Positions 19,187 to 30,233 are shown, counted from the first letter of the stretch. The stretch: 64,000 bases of DNA from Rhodococcus rhodochrous (GCF_014854695.1 NZ_CP027557.1:248001-312000), one strand, 5' to 3'. The notes: generated from the letters alone by a model not told the origin. Program-made: numbers and translations.

Positions 19187-19507
19187 ATGACAGGTAAAGC
19201 GGTTCGTGCGGCCCTTGCAACGCTCGCGACGGCACCTCTCCTCGTCTTCGGGGCGGCGCAGGCCTCGGCGTATCCGGTGATCGCACCGGGCGAGCCCGGC
19301 GGCCCGATCGACGGCCGGTTGTACGACCACCACGGCGTCGATCCCTACCAGTGCATCGTCCTCGGGACTCCGGGTGTCGGCTACGCGACGAACGAGGCGG
19401 GACAGGACGGCACCGTGAACGGCGTCTTCGTGAACGAAGGGTCGATCAACCACTGGTGCTACGGGCCGCCCGGGATGATCCACAGCGGAACCGGATACGT
19501 CCGGTAA
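19187..19507 (+). CDS. Small secreted protein, unknown function
   Basis: The 106-residue product has a clear Sec signal peptide: MTGKAVRAALATLATAPLLV, then FGAAQASA with cleavage probably after residue 29 (ASA|YP). The mature part is about 77 residues with two cysteines (YQCIVLG and HWCYGPP) that could form one disulfide. I do not recognise the family. ATG at 19187 follows a GAAAGG ribosome-binding site. It lies divergent to aftA and convergent with dprE2, closed by a strong terminator. Location suggests an envelope or exported role, nothing more specific. Confidence 0.78.
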   Translation: MTGKAVRAALATLATAPLLVFGAAQASAYPVIAPGEPGGPIDGRLYDHHGVDPYQCIVLGTPGVGYATNEAGQDGTVNGVFVNEGSINHWCYGPPGMIHSGTGYVR

Positions 19508-19523
19508 ACCCTGAACAAGACGA

Positions 19524-19554
19524 CTGCCCCGCCGGAACGGGTCCGGCGGGGCAG
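19524..19554. terminator. Bidirectional terminator between secreted protein and dprE2
   Basis: A perfect 13-bp GC-rich stem (19524-19536 with 19542-19554) with a five-base loop lies between the two convergent genes. There is no T-tract on either strand. Confidence 0.7.
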
Positions 19555-19568
19555 CGGGTGCACGTCTG

Positions 19569-20330
19569 TCAGATCGGCAGCTTGCGGAAGATCGCGCGCG
19601 GCAGGTGACGCAGCACGATCATCACGAACCGGAAGGTGCCCGGTGCCCAGACGATCTCCTTGCCGCGATCGGAGGCCGCGACCGCGAGCTTCGCGACGTC
19701 CTCCTTGTTCACGGTGAGCGGCGCCTCGTCGACGTGCGCGCTGAACTGCGTGCGCACCTGGCCGGGGCGCACGACGGTCACGCGCGGACCGAACGGACGC
19801 AGCGCCTCACCGAGACCGAGATAGAAACCGTCGAGGCCGGCCTTGGTGGAGCCGTAGACGAAGTTGGCGCGCTTCACGCGCTCGCCGGCGACCGACGACA
19901 TCGCAATGATGCGGCCGAAGCCCTGCGCCTTCATCCTGTCGCCCACCAGCACACCCACGGAGACCGCGGCCGTGTAGTTGACCTCCGCGACCCGCACGGC
20001 CTTGCTCTGGTTCTGCCACAGCTCCTCGGCGTCGGCGTCCAGACCGAAGGCGACGATCGCGATGTCGACGTCGCCGTCCTTCCATGCCTGGTCGATGACG
20101 GCCGGGTGGCTCGCGGTGTCGAGCGCGTCGAAGTCGATCAGGTCGACCTGCGTCGCACCCGCGGCCTTCGCCTGGGCGACGGCGTCCTCACGACGCGGGT
20201 CGCCGGGCAGAGCCGCGAGGATCACGCGAGCCGGTGCCTTGCGCAGGTACTCCTCGACGATGGCCAGGCCGATCTCGGAGGTGCCACCGAGCAGCAGCAG
20301 GGTCTGGGGGTTGCCGACGGCGTTGATCAT
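19569..20330 (-). CDS. dprE2: Decaprenylphosphoryl-2-keto-ribose reductase DprE2
   Basis: DprE2 is the NADH-dependent short-chain dehydrogenase that completes epimerisation of decaprenyl-phosphoryl-ribose to the arabinose donor used by AftA and Emb. The 253-residue product (254 in M. tuberculosis) has the cofactor loop [10 protein letters not shown] near the N-terminus, catalytic Ser in AMSSVAGER and the YxxxK pair in YGSTKAG, followed by [11 protein letters not shown] at 20330 overlaps the dprE1 stop by one base (TGATG), so the two are translationally coupled. No anomaly seen. Confidence 0.95.
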   Translation of the reverse strand: MINAVGNPQTLLLLGGTSEIGLAIVEEYLRKAPARVILAALPGDPRREDAVAQAKAAGATQVDLIDFDALDTASHPAVIDQAWKDGDVDIAIVAFGLDADAEELWQNQSKAVRVAEVNYTAAVSVGVLVGDRMKAQGFGRIIAMSSVAGERVKRANFVYGSTKAGLDGFYLGLGEALRPFGPRVTVVRPGQVRTQFSAHVDEAPLTVNKEDVAKLAVAASDRGKEIVWAPGTFRFVMIVLRHLPRAIFRKLPI

Positions 20331-21754
20331 CAGTGGAGTTCCAACCTTCTGGACATATCGGAGGCGAAGACGTTCGTGGGGTCGACGGAGCGGCGCACCT
20401 TCAGCCACTCGTCGATCCGCGGATACATGGCGTGGAAGGTCTCCGCGTCGGTCCGCGAATCCTTCGCGGTGTAGAGACGACCACCGAACTCGAGGACCCG
20501 CTTGTCGAGTTCGCGCACGAACTCGTTCAGACCCGCCTTGATCGGGAAGTCGACGCAGATGTTCCACCCCTTCATGGGGAAGCTCAGCGGCGCCTTGTTG
20601 CCCTCACCGAACAGCTTGAAGACGTTGAGGAACGAGTAGTGCCCCGACTTCTGGATGTCGACGATGATGCGCTTGAACTCGTCGACGGACTCCGGCGGCA
20701 CCACGAACTGGTACTGCAGGAAACCCTTCGATCCGTAGGCGCGGTTCCACTCACCGAACATGTCGAGCGGGTGATAGAACTGCGTCAGGTTCTGGACCTT
20801 GCCGGTGTAGTTGCCCGACTTGCGGTACCAGACCTCACCCACCGCCGAGAAGGTGTACTTGTTCGCCAGACCGTTCGGGAAGACGTCCGGGAAGGTCAGC
20901 AGCGTCGGCGCGTCGAACTTCAGCGGGTCCTTCTGCAGCTTCTTCGGCAGCTGATCGAGCTTGGCGAGCGAACCGCGGGAGATCGCGGCGCGACCGAGCT
21001 TCGGCAGCGGAGCCACTGCGTCGAACCAGGCGCTCGAATAGTCGTAGTTCTCCTCCGAGCCGTCGCTGTGCACGGCGATCGTCTCGTCGAGCGTCGAGGT
21101 GACCACACCGTCGGCGATGAAGTACGCCGTCTCGGTCGGGGTCATCTCGATGGTCGCGCGGAGGATGATGCCCGTCAGACCCATGCCGCCGACGGTCGCC
21201 CAGAACAGCTTGGAATTGCGTCCGGTGGGCGTGCACGTGCGGACCTGGCCGTCGGCCGTGAGCAGGTCGATCGACTTCACGTGGTTGCCGAAGCTGCCCG
21301 CGCTGTGATGGTTCTTGCCGTGGATGTCGGAGCCGATCGCACCACCGATCGTCACCTGCCGGGTGCCCGGCAGAACCGGGACCCACAGGCCGAACGGCAG
21401 GGCGGCGCGCATGAGCTGGTCGAGGTCGACGCCGCCGTCCACCACCACACGCCGCGAGTCGCGGTCGATGCTGTGGATCTTGTTCAGCGCCGTCATGTCG
21501 ACGACGAGCCCGCCGGCGTTCTGCGCCGGGTCGCCGTAGGAGCGCCCGAGCCCGCGTGCGATGACACCGCGACGCAGGTGCGACGGCTTCGACTCGTTGT
21601 CTTCCGCGACCCGCGCGACCGCCTTGGCGATCACTTCGACGTCGGGAGTGGACAGCACCTCTGCGGTGGTCGGCGCGGTGCGCCCCCAGCCGGTCAGGGT
21701 GCGGGTCTGGGTGGGGAGCGGCTCGCTCGCCTGCTCCGTAGCTGTCGTGGACAT
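20330..21754 (-). CDS. dprE1: Decaprenylphosphoryl-beta-D-ribose 2-oxidase DprE1
   Basis: This FAD-dependent oxidase acts with DprE2 to make decaprenyl-phosphoryl-arabinose. The 474-residue product has the FAD-binding signature ([26 protein letters not shown]) and the substrate domain with [10 protein letters not shown], whose cysteine (codon 400) matches Cys387, the residue trapped by benzothiazinones in M. tuberculosis. The C-terminus is [22 protein letters not shown] at 21754 lies 8 bases after a TAGCCT -10 element with no Shine-Dalgarno sequence, so it appears leaderless. It is divergent from the GtrA gene as in M. tuberculosis (Rv3790/Rv3789 neighbourhood). Confidence 0.96.
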   Translation of the reverse strand: MSTTATEQASEPLPTQTRTLTGWGRTAPTTAEVLSTPDVEVIAKAVARVAEDNESKPSHLRRGVIARGLGRSYGDPAQNAGGLVVDMTALNKIHSIDRDSRRVVVDGGVDLDQLMRAALPFGLWVPVLPGTRQVTIGGAIGSDIHGKNHHSAGSFGNHVKSIDLLTADGQVRTCTPTGRNSKLFWATVGGMGLTGIILRATIEMTPTETAYFIADGVVTSTLDETIAVHSDGSEENYDYSSAWFDAVAPLPKLGRAAISRGSLAKLDQLPKKLQKDPLKFDAPTLLTFPDVFPNGLANKYTFSAVGEVWYRKSGNYTGKVQNLTQFYHPLDMFGEWNRAYGSKGFLQYQFVVPPESVDEFKRIIVDIQKSGHYSFLNVFKLFGEGNKAPLSFPMKGWNICVDFPIKAGLNEFVRELDKRVLEFGGRLYTAKDSRTDAETFHAMYPRIDEWLKVRRSVDPTNVFASDMSRRLELH

Positions 21755-21827
21755 CGGGGTAAAGGCTACCCGTGTGTCCTGGTCACCCGGCAAGATGCTG
21801 TTCCTCACGGGCGTTACCCTCGTCTGC
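21755..21827. promoter_or_regulatory. Divergent leaderless promoters for dprE1 and gtrA
   Basis: Two -10 elements face outward in this 73-base gap. On the minus strand TAGCCT (21763-21768) ends 8 bases before the dprE1 ATG. On the plus strand TACCCT (21815-21820) ends 7 bases before the GTG at 21828. No consensus -35 is obvious on either strand. Confidence 0.55.
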
Positions 21828-22307
21828 GTGCCGGAATCCCACGACCATGTGCAGCCGCTGCCGGAGCACCACGCCCCACTGGCTCCCGAACTGCCGTTGA
21901 CCGATTCGACGGCCGACGAGGCGCTGGACCTGAAGACGCAGCTCACGCGGTTCGTCCTGACCGGCGGTTTCTCGGCGATCGTCGACTACGGCCTGTACGT
22001 CCTGCTCATGGCACTGGGCGTCACCCGCGACGTCGCGAAGGCCCTGTCGTTCGTGGCCGGTACCACCACCGCCTACCTGATCAATCGCCGCTGGACCTTC
22101 AAGGCCCCGCCGAGCCGCGTCCGCTTCGCGGCAGTGGTGGTCCTCTACGCAGTGACGTTCGCCGCACAGGTCGGCATCAACCGCGTACTCAACGAAGCCC
22201 TCGGCGACGAGTGGTGGGTCACGCCCTTCGCCTTCGTCGTCGCCCAGGGCACCGCGACGGTGATCAACTTCGTCGTCCAGCGGGTCGTGATCTTCCGCCT
22301 CCGCTGA
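21828..22307 (+). CDS. GtrA-family membrane protein (Rv3789-like)
   Basis: The 159-residue protein has an N-terminal cytosolic extension of ~35 residues and four membrane helices. The GtrA pattern is visible: [37 protein letters not shown], then [16 protein letters not shown]. GtrA proteins are proposed to flip polyprenyl-linked sugars or anchor glycosyltransferases; M. tuberculosis Rv3789, in the same place next to dprE1, was linked to decaprenyl-phosphoryl-arabinose handling or AftA recruitment. GTG at 21828 is favoured because of the -10 element 7 bases upstream; ATG at 21795 is an alternative giving 11 more residues. Confidence 0.87.
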   Translation: MPESHDHVQPLPEHHAPLAPELPLTDSTADEALDLKTQLTRFVLTGGFSAIVDYGLYVLLMALGVTRDVAKALSFVAGTTTAYLINRRWTFKAPPSRVRFAAVVVLYAVTFAAQVGINRVLNEALGDEWWVTPFAFVVAQGTATVINFVVQRVVIFRLR

Positions 22308-22354
22308 TTCGGGTGGATCCGACCCCGCTCAGCGGGGTTCAACCCACCGAAGTC
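22306..22354. repeat. Palindromic 49-bp element, copy 1 (terminator-like)
   Basis: This hyphenated palindrome has a central ACCCCGCT/AGCGGGGT stem and outer TTCGG..CCGAA arms. It aligns without gaps to 23265-23313 at 35 of 49 positions. It overlaps the gtrA stop and the DUF559 gene stop, so it can also act as a bidirectional terminator. Confidence 0.6.
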
Positions 22355-23220
22355 CGATTCAGGGCCTGACGAATCTGCCGCACCACCTCGTCGGGTTCCT
22401 GGGTGATCGCGTGCCAGGTGAAGCGCAGCACGTGCCAGCCGGCGTTGATCAGGACGTTCTGCCTCTCGGCGTCGCGGCGGTGTCGCTCGGCGTCGCGGTG
22501 CCAGGCCCACCCGTCGATCTCGATCGCGACCCGCTCGGCGTCGAACACCACGTCGATCTCGAAGCCGCAGCTCATCGCATGTGCCCGCCAGCCGGTGAAC
22601 CCCGCCCCACGGAGCAGTCGGTGGAAGATGCGTTCGGCCTGGGAGTGGCCGCCTTCGCGAGCCGAACACAACAGATGAGCGGCGCGGGGTGCGCCGTGAC
22701 GCCCGAGATTCCTTCGATGTGCCTGCTCGAGTGCGGGTAGCGAGGTGTGACGCTGCAGCGCGCGGTCCATGAGCACCGAACCCGTAGGCAGTTCGACGGC
22801 GGCTTCGAGCACCGTGAGTGGCAGCGCGGTGACGGGTAGACCGCGCACTACGACGACGTCGCGTCGCTGGAGGTCGCGTCGGCGTACCCGCACCCCGTGG
22901 CGTCGGGCGAGGGTGCGCTTCTGTGGCACGGTCACGTAGCGGAGAGAAGGAGCGCGGTCGAGCAGTCCGTACCACCATGCCGCGCTCGGTCCCCACGCCG
23001 CCGCTTCCGGACCTGCCGCGTAGACGGCTGTCCGTAGCGCCACGGCCGGCGTGCGTTCCCGGTCGGCACGAAGGTAGACGCCGCGTGCGAGCGCGAGCCA
23101 GTCGCGGTTCTCGACCCGTCGGTCGACAGCGGAAGCGCTCATTCCGCAGTCCAGTGCTTGCGCTCGGGTGATGACGCCGTCCTGAGCGGCCATGATGCGG
23201 TACGCGTTTCGCAGGTTCAT
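22339..23220 (-). CDS. AbiEi-like/DUF559 endonuclease-fold protein
   Basis: In this 293-residue protein the N-terminal third looks like the winged-helix region of AbiEi-type proteins (AQDGVITRAQALDCG, VDRRVENRDW, ARGVYL). The C-terminal ~100 residues form a DUF559/Vsr-like PD-(D/E)XK nuclease fold: SQAERIFHRLLRGAGF, FEIDVVFDAERVAIEIDGWA, WHVLRFTWHAI, with candidate catalytic Asp in EIDVVF and Glu in IEIDG. ATG at 23220 is chosen; upstream codons run into the palindrome. Many actinobacterial genomes carry scattered copies of this gene type; the function is unknown, and links to abortive infection or to nicking are speculative. It is bracketed by two related palindromes and interrupts the gtrA-rml gene order. 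Confidence 0.8.
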   Translation of the reverse strand: MNLRNAYRIMAAQDGVITRAQALDCGMSASAVDRRVENRDWLALARGVYLRADRERTPAVALRTAVYAAGPEAAAWGPSAAWWYGLLDRAPSLRYVTVPQKRTLARRHGVRVRRRDLQRRDVVVVRGLPVTALPLTVLEAAVELPTGSVLMDRALQRHTSLPALEQAHRRNLGRHGAPRAAHLLCSAREGGHSQAERIFHRLLRGAGFTGWRAHAMSCGFEIDVVFDAERVAIEIDGWAWHRDAERHRRDAERQNVLINAGWHVLRFTWHAITQEPDEVVRQIRQALNRTSVG

Positions 23221-23264
23221 ATCCGGTTCGACGCAGTGATCGCCGTTCCGGTTCCGCACCGATC

Positions 23265-23313
23265 GATTTGTGTGGATCCAGCCCCGGAAACCGGGGTCGA
23301 ATCCACACAAATC
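23265..23313. repeat. Palindromic 49-bp element, copy 2 (strong hairpin)
   Basis: The outer 14-bp stem is perfect (23264-23277 with 23301-23314) and the inner CCCCGG/CCGGGG stem has a three-base AAA loop; together they give an almost continuous stem of about 24 bp. It starts right after the rmlC stop, so it is likely the rmlC terminator as well. It is related to the copy at 22306-22354. Confidence 0.75.
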
Positions 23314-23314
23314 G

Positions 23315-23896
23315 TCAGAAGTTCGGGAGATGGCCCGCTTCGCGGGCGTCGGCCAGGGTGGGTGCCGCCTGATCCTTCGCCGACAGTTCGTAGGTCAGCG
23401 GGGTGCCGTCAGGTCCTGTTGTGGGCCAGTCGATCCCGATCTCCGGATCGAGGGGGTGCACCTCGTGCTCCCGGTCGGGGTTGTAGCCCGTCGAGCACAG
23501 GTAGACGACGGTCGAGTTGTCCTCGAGTGCAAGGAAGCCGTGGCCGAGGCCCTCGGACAGGAAGATCGCGCGTCGGTCCTTCGTGTCGAGCAGCACCGAA
23601 TCCCACTGCCCGAAGGTCGGCGACCCCACCCGCAGATCGACGACGACGTCGAGCACCGACCCCGACACGCACGTGACATACTTCGCCTGTCCGGGAGGGA
23701 CATCCGCGTAGTGGATGCCGCGCAGCACCCCGGCGGCGGAGACCGAGCAGTTCGCCTGCGCCAACTCCAGGGGACGGCCGGCGGCGTCGGTGAAACTCTC
23801 CTGCTTGAACCATTCGAGGAACACGCCCCGGTCGTCGCCGAACTGTTTCGGCGTGACCTCCCACGCCCCGGCGATCGTCAGTTCCCGGTACTGCAA
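23315..23896 (-). CDS. rmlC: dTDP-4-dehydrorhamnose 3,5-epimerase RmlC
   Basis: RmlC performs the third step of dTDP-L-rhamnose synthesis, which supplies the rhamnose of the arabinogalactan linker. The 193-residue cupin carries DDRGVFLEWF, NCSVSAAGVLRGIHY with the catalytic His, KYVTCVSGSVLDVVVDLR, GLGHGFLAL and YLCSTGYNP. The start is the rare codon TTG at 23896, one base after the rmlA stop, where homology begins; no nearer ATG or GTG fits. It is cotranscribed with rmlA. Confidence 0.94.
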   Translation of the reverse strand: MQYRELTIAGAWEVTPKQFGDDRGVFLEWFKQESFTDAAGRPLELAQANCSVSAAGVLRGIHYADVPPGQAKYVTCVSGSVLDVVVDLRVGSPTFGQWDSVLLDTKDRRAIFLSEGLGHGFLALEDNSTVVYLCSTGYNPDREHEVHPLDPEIGIDWPTTGPDGTPLTYELSAKDQAAPTLADAREAGHLPNF

Positions 23897-23897
23897 C

Positions 23898-25814
<1,917 letters not shown>

Positions 25815-25908
25815 CCTGCGCCGTTCGGGGTGATCCCGGCACAATTCGCGAATGGGTCGAAACACTGGTGCACGACGCACACAACCGTGGAGCTCCTGTT
25901 TCCGCTGC

Positions 25909-25914
25909 TACTGT
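25909..25914 (+). promoter_or_regulatory. Putative -10 of glfT2
   Basis: TACTGT lies about 44 bases before the glfT2 ATG; no clear -35 is seen. The same 143-base gap holds a perfect 10-bp palindrome ATTCGCGAAT at 25844-25853. Confidence 0.35.
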
Positions 25915-25957
25915 CGCATCGAAAACAGCGGATCGACCACGAGCGGGGAGTAGCCCG

Positions 25958-27862
25958 ATGGAGCAGGCAGCTGCCGGCGACACAAGCACGATCGGACATG
26001 ACGCGGACACGCTGGACGAGGTTCTCACCGAGCCGGTGCGTCGCGACCGGTTGATCGTCCAGCGCGGCGTCTTCGCATCCCTGTCGCCGCGCGTGCCGGA
26101 GAAGATGTACGTCCACACGAAGGGCGACGCGGCGTCCGATCGCTACGGGCTGCAGCTCGCCGACGGCGCGACCGCCCACACCAACACCTACTTCGGGCGT
26201 TTCCCCGCGACGTTCTGGCAGCGCTGGACCGACGTGAAGACCGTCAACCTGCAGCTCACCTACGGCTGCTCCGGTACCGCGAAGTTCACCGTGTGGGCGT
26301 CCGACGCCCGTGGACGCGAGCGGATCGTGACGGTCGAGACGGTGTCGGGTTCGGGCGAGCTCGACCTCGAGCTGCCGATCGAGCGGTTCGTCGACGGCGG
26401 TGCGATGTGGTTCGCCGTCGACGCCAGCAACGGATCGGTGCTCGTCTCCGACGCGCGCTGGACGGTCGCCGCACCCGAGCGCCTGCGACCCGCCGCCGTC
26501 GTCATCTGCACGTTCAACCGCGCCGACGACTGCACCGTCACCGTCGGCACCCTCGCCTCGGACGACGGGGCGATGGCCGACATCGAAGCGGTGTGCATCG
26601 TCGACCAGGGCACCGACCAGGTGCGCTCGCGTTCGGCGTTCGCCGAGGTCGCCGACAAGCTCGGCGACAAGCTCATCTACCTGACCCAGCCGAATCTCGG
26701 TGGTGCGGGTGGTTTCTCGCGAGGCATGTACGAGATCACCGGCTCGGCCAAGGCCGAGCACGCCAACGTCATCGTCATGGACGACGACATCCTGTGCGAA
26801 CCCGAATCGGTGTTGCGTCTCAACGCTTTCGCGAACATGACGGTGCAGCCGACGATCGTCGGTGCCCAGATGTTGTCGTTGAGCAACCCGCAGGTCCTGC
26901 ACGTCTCGGCCGAGCGTGAGGTGCTCGACGAGATCACCGCCGGCGCACTGACTCCGGGCGCGCGCATGGGTATCGATCTCGTGAAGAAGAAGCAGGACAT
27001 GCGTTTCGACGCCGGCTGGAACGGCTGGTGGACCTGCCTGCTGCCGGCCGAGATCATCGCCGACTGCGGCCTGCCCATCCCGTTGTTCTTCCAGTGGGAC
27101 GACATCGAATACGGCATCCGTGCCCGCTACGCGGGGCATCCGACGGTCACCCTGCCCAATGCGGGTGTGTGGCACGCCGATTTCTACCTCAAGGACTACG
27201 ACGACTGGGCGCGCTACTTCAGCATCCGCAACGGTCTGATCGTCTCGTCCATCTATGGGCGCTTCGACGGGAACGACATGTCGAAGTACCTGTTCCGCAA
27301 GATCAGTGAGCTCATCGTCTCGATGCAGTACGGTCTCGCCGCGACCTTCATCAAGGCGGCGGAGGACTTCCTCGCCGGACCGGACTTCCTCTACGACGGC
27401 GGCCAGTCGGTGCTGAAGGAACTGCGCGAACTGCGCGACCGCTATCCCGAGACGAAGCCGCTGCCGGCCGCGCAGGTGGGCAAGGAATCCGACCCGCACA
27501 CGCAGATGTCGGTGTGGCAGTTCGAGCCCGACAAGAAGCGCGAGGGGCTGGTGCTGCTCAAGCGTGCCGTGCAGCAGTTCGCCGGTAAGGTCGACCGCCG
27601 GACGGTCACCGTGCCCGCGCACTTCGCCGCCTGGTGGCACGTGTCGCTGTTCGACAAGGCCGTCGTCACCGACGCCTCGCAGAACGCCGTGCGGGTGCGT
27701 CACCGCGACAAGGACACCGCTGTCGAACTCGCGAAGCAGACCGCGAAGGTGTGCTGGCAGCTCCGCAAGGAAGCGCCCCGGATGAAGACGGTCTGGCAGG
27801 AAGCGCTGCCCAAGCTCACGAGCCGCGAGAACTGGGCGCGCCTGTACGGCATCGACGGGTAG
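25958..27862 (+). CDS. glfT2: Galactofuranosyltransferase GlfT2
   Basis: GlfT2 is the processive enzyme that polymerises UDP-galactofuranose into the galactan of arabinogalactan. The 634-residue product (637 in M. tuberculosis) has an N-terminal beta-barrel (YFGRFPATFWQRWT), a GT2/GT-A domain with VICTFNR, NLGGAGGFSRGMYE, metal-binding VMDDDI, WNGWWTCLLP, catalytic QWDDIEYG and HADFYL, and a C-terminal helical domain ending in LPKLTSRENW. ATG at 25958 has a GGGGAG ribosome-binding site. The GT-C gene follows with a three-base gap, so both are likely in one operon. Confidence 0.95.
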   Translation: MEQAAAGDTSTIGHDADTLDEVLTEPVRRDRLIVQRGVFASLSPRVPEKMYVHTKGDAASDRYGLQLADGATAHTNTYFGRFPATFWQRWTDVKTVNLQLTYGCSGTAKFTVWASDARGRERIVTVETVSGSGELDLELPIERFVDGGAMWFAVDASNGSVLVSDARWTVAAPERLRPAAVVICTFNRADDCTVTVGTLASDDGAMADIEAVCIVDQGTDQVRSRSAFAEVADKLGDKLIYLTQPNLGGAGGFSRGMYEITGSAKAEHANVIVMDDDILCEPESVLRLNAFANMTVQPTIVGAQMLSLSNPQVLHVSAEREVLDEITAGALTPGARMGIDLVKKKQDMRFDAGWNGWWTCLLPAEIIADCGLPIPLFFQWDDIEYGIRARYAGHPTVTLPNAGVWHADFYLKDYDDWARYFSIRNGLIVSSIYGRFDGNDMSKYLFRKISELIVSMQYGLAATFIKAAEDFLAGPDFLYDGGQSVLKELRELRDRYPETKPLPAAQVGKESDPHTQMSVWQFEPDKKREGLVLLKRAVQQFAGKVDRRTVTVPAHFAAWWHVSLFDKAVVTDASQNAVRVRHRDKDTAVELAKQTAKVCWQLRKEAPRMKTVWQEALPKLTSRENWARLYGIDG

Positions 27863-27865
27863 ACC

Positions 27866-29371
27866 GTGCGGGCATGGTCGTTTCCCGTGCTCATCGGGGT
27901 TGCGACCGTGCTCGTCGCAGGGGCGTTCTCGTGGGTGCCCTCGCTGTGGTGGGACGAGGCCGCGACCATCTCGAGCGCCGACCGGTCCGTCGAGGGGATG
28001 CTCCGCGTCCACACCCGGATCGACGCCGTCCACGGCCTGCACAATCTCCTGCTGCACTACTGGTTCTCGCTGGTGGGCGTCGACGAGTTCACCGCCCGTC
28101 TGCCCGGTGTGCTCGCGCTCGGGGCGGGTGCCGCAGCCGTCACCGCGACCGGCCAGGTGCTGGCGGGTCGTCGCGTGGGGATCGCCGCCGGGGTGCTGTT
28201 CGCGCTGTCGCCGCGGGTGACCTGGGCGGCCACCGAAGCGCGGTCCTATGCCTTTGCTGCGGCGCTGGTCGCGGTGTTGTCGCTGCTGGTCGCGCTCGGC
28301 TGCGCGACCGGCCGTCGACGCTGGTGGGCCCTGTACGCCGTCGTCCTGCCGGTCGCGACGGTGATGTTCGTGTACTCCGCGACGGTCGTCGTCGCGCATG
28401 CCGTCACCGTGCTGGTCCGGGGTCGTGGGCGCGGTGCGTTCCTGTTGTCCGCAGGGGTTGGCGCGGCCTTGTCGACGCCGTTCGTCCTGCTCGCCTACTC
28501 GCAGGCCGAGCAGGTCGCGTGGATTCCCCCGCTCGACTCGATGATCGTCCGCACGATCGCCCTCGACCAGTGGTTCCCGCAGGCCCCGTGGACGGCTGCG
28601 TTGCTCGCCGCGATCACCGTCGCCGGGGTGATCGTCGCGGTCCGTCGTGGTGTGGAGCCGGGGGAGCGCACCCTGCTCTGGCTCGCGGTACCGGGCTTCG
28701 CCGTGCCGATGGTGCTGCTGCTCGGCTACTCGCTGCTCGAGGACAACGTGTACCTCGAGCGCTATCTGTCGTTCACGGTTCCCGCGATGGTGCTCTCGGT
28801 GGGCTGGGCCGCCGCCCGTGTCGCGACCCGCTGGTGGTCGATGCTGATCGTCCTGACCGCGGTCGCCGTCAGTGTCGCGCCGGCCTACGTGCAGCAGCGA
28901 CAGTCGTTCGGCAAGCCCGGTGGGATGGACTACAGCGTGATCGCCGACCGGCTCGTCGAACGCTCCGAACCCGGCGACTGTGTGGCCTTCGAACCGCGCG
29001 TCTCGTGGGCACCGACGTCACTGCGCGCCGTCGTCGACGCCCGGCCCGACGCGGTGGAAGGGCTCGACGACGTGGGGCTCGGGTACGACGCCGTCGACCG
29101 CGTGAACCTGTGGTCGACCGACGCCCCGCCACCGGAACTCGCCCGACGCGCGGCGACCCGGTGCGAGGTGCTGTGGGTGATCGCCGACGGCGAGCGCGAG
29201 ACCGGCTTCCGGGTGTGGCACCCGAACAACGTGTGGTGGCGGTTCGAACCACACCGGTTCACCGAGACGGACACCTACCGGGAGCTCGAGGCCGTCGGTT
29301 TCCGGATCACCGACAGGGAGCCGATCCACCGTTCACAGCTCGTCCGGCTCGAACCGACTCAGACCCAGTAG
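27866..29371 (+). CDS. GT-C family membrane glycosyltransferase
   Basis: This 501-residue integral membrane protein has about ten hydrophobic segments and the GT-C/PMT_2 N-terminal signature: SLWWDEAATISS with the Asp-Glu pair in the first outer loop, ARLPGVLALG and SPRVTWAATEARSY. A soluble C-terminal domain of ~120 residues ends it. It probably uses a polyprenyl-phosphate sugar. M. tuberculosis Rv3779, a polyprenyl-phosphate sugar transferase-like membrane protein, lies in the same gene neighbourhood, but orthology is not proven here. GTG at 27866 is three bases after glfT2. The last 13 bases overlap convergent wzm. Confidence 0.82.
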   Translation: MRAWSFPVLIGVATVLVAGAFSWVPSLWWDEAATISSADRSVEGMLRVHTRIDAVHGLHNLLLHYWFSLVGVDEFTARLPGVLALGAGAAAVTATGQVLAGRRVGIAAGVLFALSPRVTWAATEARSYAFAAALVAVLSLLVALGCATGRRRWWALYAVVLPVATVMFVYSATVVVAHAVTVLVRGRGRGAFLLSAGVGAALSTPFVLLAYSQAEQVAWIPPLDSMIVRTIALDQWFPQAPWTAALLAAITVAGVIVAVRRGVEPGERTLLWLAVPGFAVPMVLLLGYSLLEDNVYLERYLSFTVPAMVLSVGWAAARVATRWWSMLIVLTAVAVSVAPAYVQQRQSFGKPGGMDYSVIADRLVERSEPGDCVAFEPRVSWAPTSLRAVVDARPDAVEGLDDVGLGYDAVDRVNLWSTDAPPPELARRAATRCEVLWVIADGERETGFRVWHPNNVWWRFEPHRFTETDTYRELEAVGFRITDREPIHRSQLVRLEPTQTQ

Positions 29372-30207
29372 GCGACGCGCGAGCGGTAGTTGCGCAGCGC
29401 GAGCAGGGCGATACCCCAGCCGACGACGGTGATGATCAGGACGATGACCCAGTGGTAGAGCTGCTGGTCGCCGCCGAGCAGCGGGGTCCGCACGATGTCG
29501 AGGAAGTGGTAGAGCGGGTTGATCTCCGCGATCCGCGCCCGACCCTCGTTGCCGGTGCCCTCGAGCGTCTTCTCCGTCCAGATGATCGGCGTCATGAAGA
29601 ACAGCAGCTGGACGATGCTGCCGAGCAGCGGCGCGATGTCGCGGTAGCGCGTGGCGAGGATGCCGAACACCAGCGACACCCACACCGCGTTGATCGCGAT
29701 CAACGCCAGCGCCGGGATGGCGAGGAAGGCCGTCCAGTACAGCTGACGTGGGAAGAAGATGAAGATACCGATGTAGATGACGATGTTGTGCGCGAACAGG
29801 ATCATCTGCCGCCACACCAGCCGGTAGACGTGCACACTCAACGGCGTCGGCAACTGCTTGATCAGGCCCTCGTTGGACATGAACACGTCCGCGCCCTCGA
29901 GGATCGACCCCTGGATCAGGTTCCAGATGATGAAGCCGAGCGCGACGTACGGCAGGAACTCCGGGACGTCGAGGTTGAACAGCGTGCCGTAGAGCACACC
30001 CATCGCGATCGCCGACACACCCGTGGCGATCGTGATCCAGAACGGACCGAGCACCGACCGGCGGTAGCGCTGCTTGATGTCCTGCCAGCCGAGCAGCAAC
30101 CACAGTTCGCGGTGGTTGAAGCCTTCGCGCAGATCCTTGAACGCGCGCCGGAACGAGCGTGAGGACGACTCGATGGGTTCGTCGTCGACGGTGAGGGCAT
30201 CAGACAC
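29359..30207 (-). CDS. wzm: ABC-2 type polysaccharide exporter permease Wzm (galactan export)
   Basis: The 282-residue protein is the membrane subunit of an ABC exporter. It has a cytosolic N-terminal amphipathic helix (REGFNHRELWLLLGWQDIK), then RYRRSVLGPFW and six membrane helices in the ABC-2 pattern, ending in LRNYRSRVAYWV. M. tuberculosis Rv3783 (Wzm) with Rv3781 (Wzt) is the proposed transporter for lipid-linked galactan. Here wzm and wzt are split, about 12 kb apart. GTG at 30207 is preceded by TAGGCT 8 bases upstream, so it is likely leaderless. Confidence 0.9.
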   Translation of the reverse strand: MSDALTVDDEPIESSSRSFRRAFKDLREGFNHRELWLLLGWQDIKQRYRRSVLGPFWITIATGVSAIAMGVLYGTLFNLDVPEFLPYVALGFIIWNLIQGSILEGADVFMSNEGLIKQLPTPLSVHVYRLVWRQMILFAHNIVIYIGIFIFFPRQLYWTAFLAIPALALIAINAVWVSLVFGILATRYRDIAPLLGSIVQLLFFMTPIIWTEKTLEGTGNEGRARIAEINPLYHFLDIVRTPLLGGDQQLYHWVIVLIITVVGWGIALLALRNYRSRVAYWV

Positions 30208-30233
30208 GGGTCCCGAGCCTACCCGCGGCGCAA
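30205..30233 (-). promoter_or_regulatory. wzm promoter with CGGGTCCCG palindrome
   Basis: On the plus strand the palindrome CGGGTCCCG (30207-30215) covers the predicted transcription start, and the -10 hexamer TAGGCT reads on the minus strand (30216-30221). The 29-base block around it matches the region before wzt (42053-42081) at about 25 of 29 positions. Confidence 0.55.
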
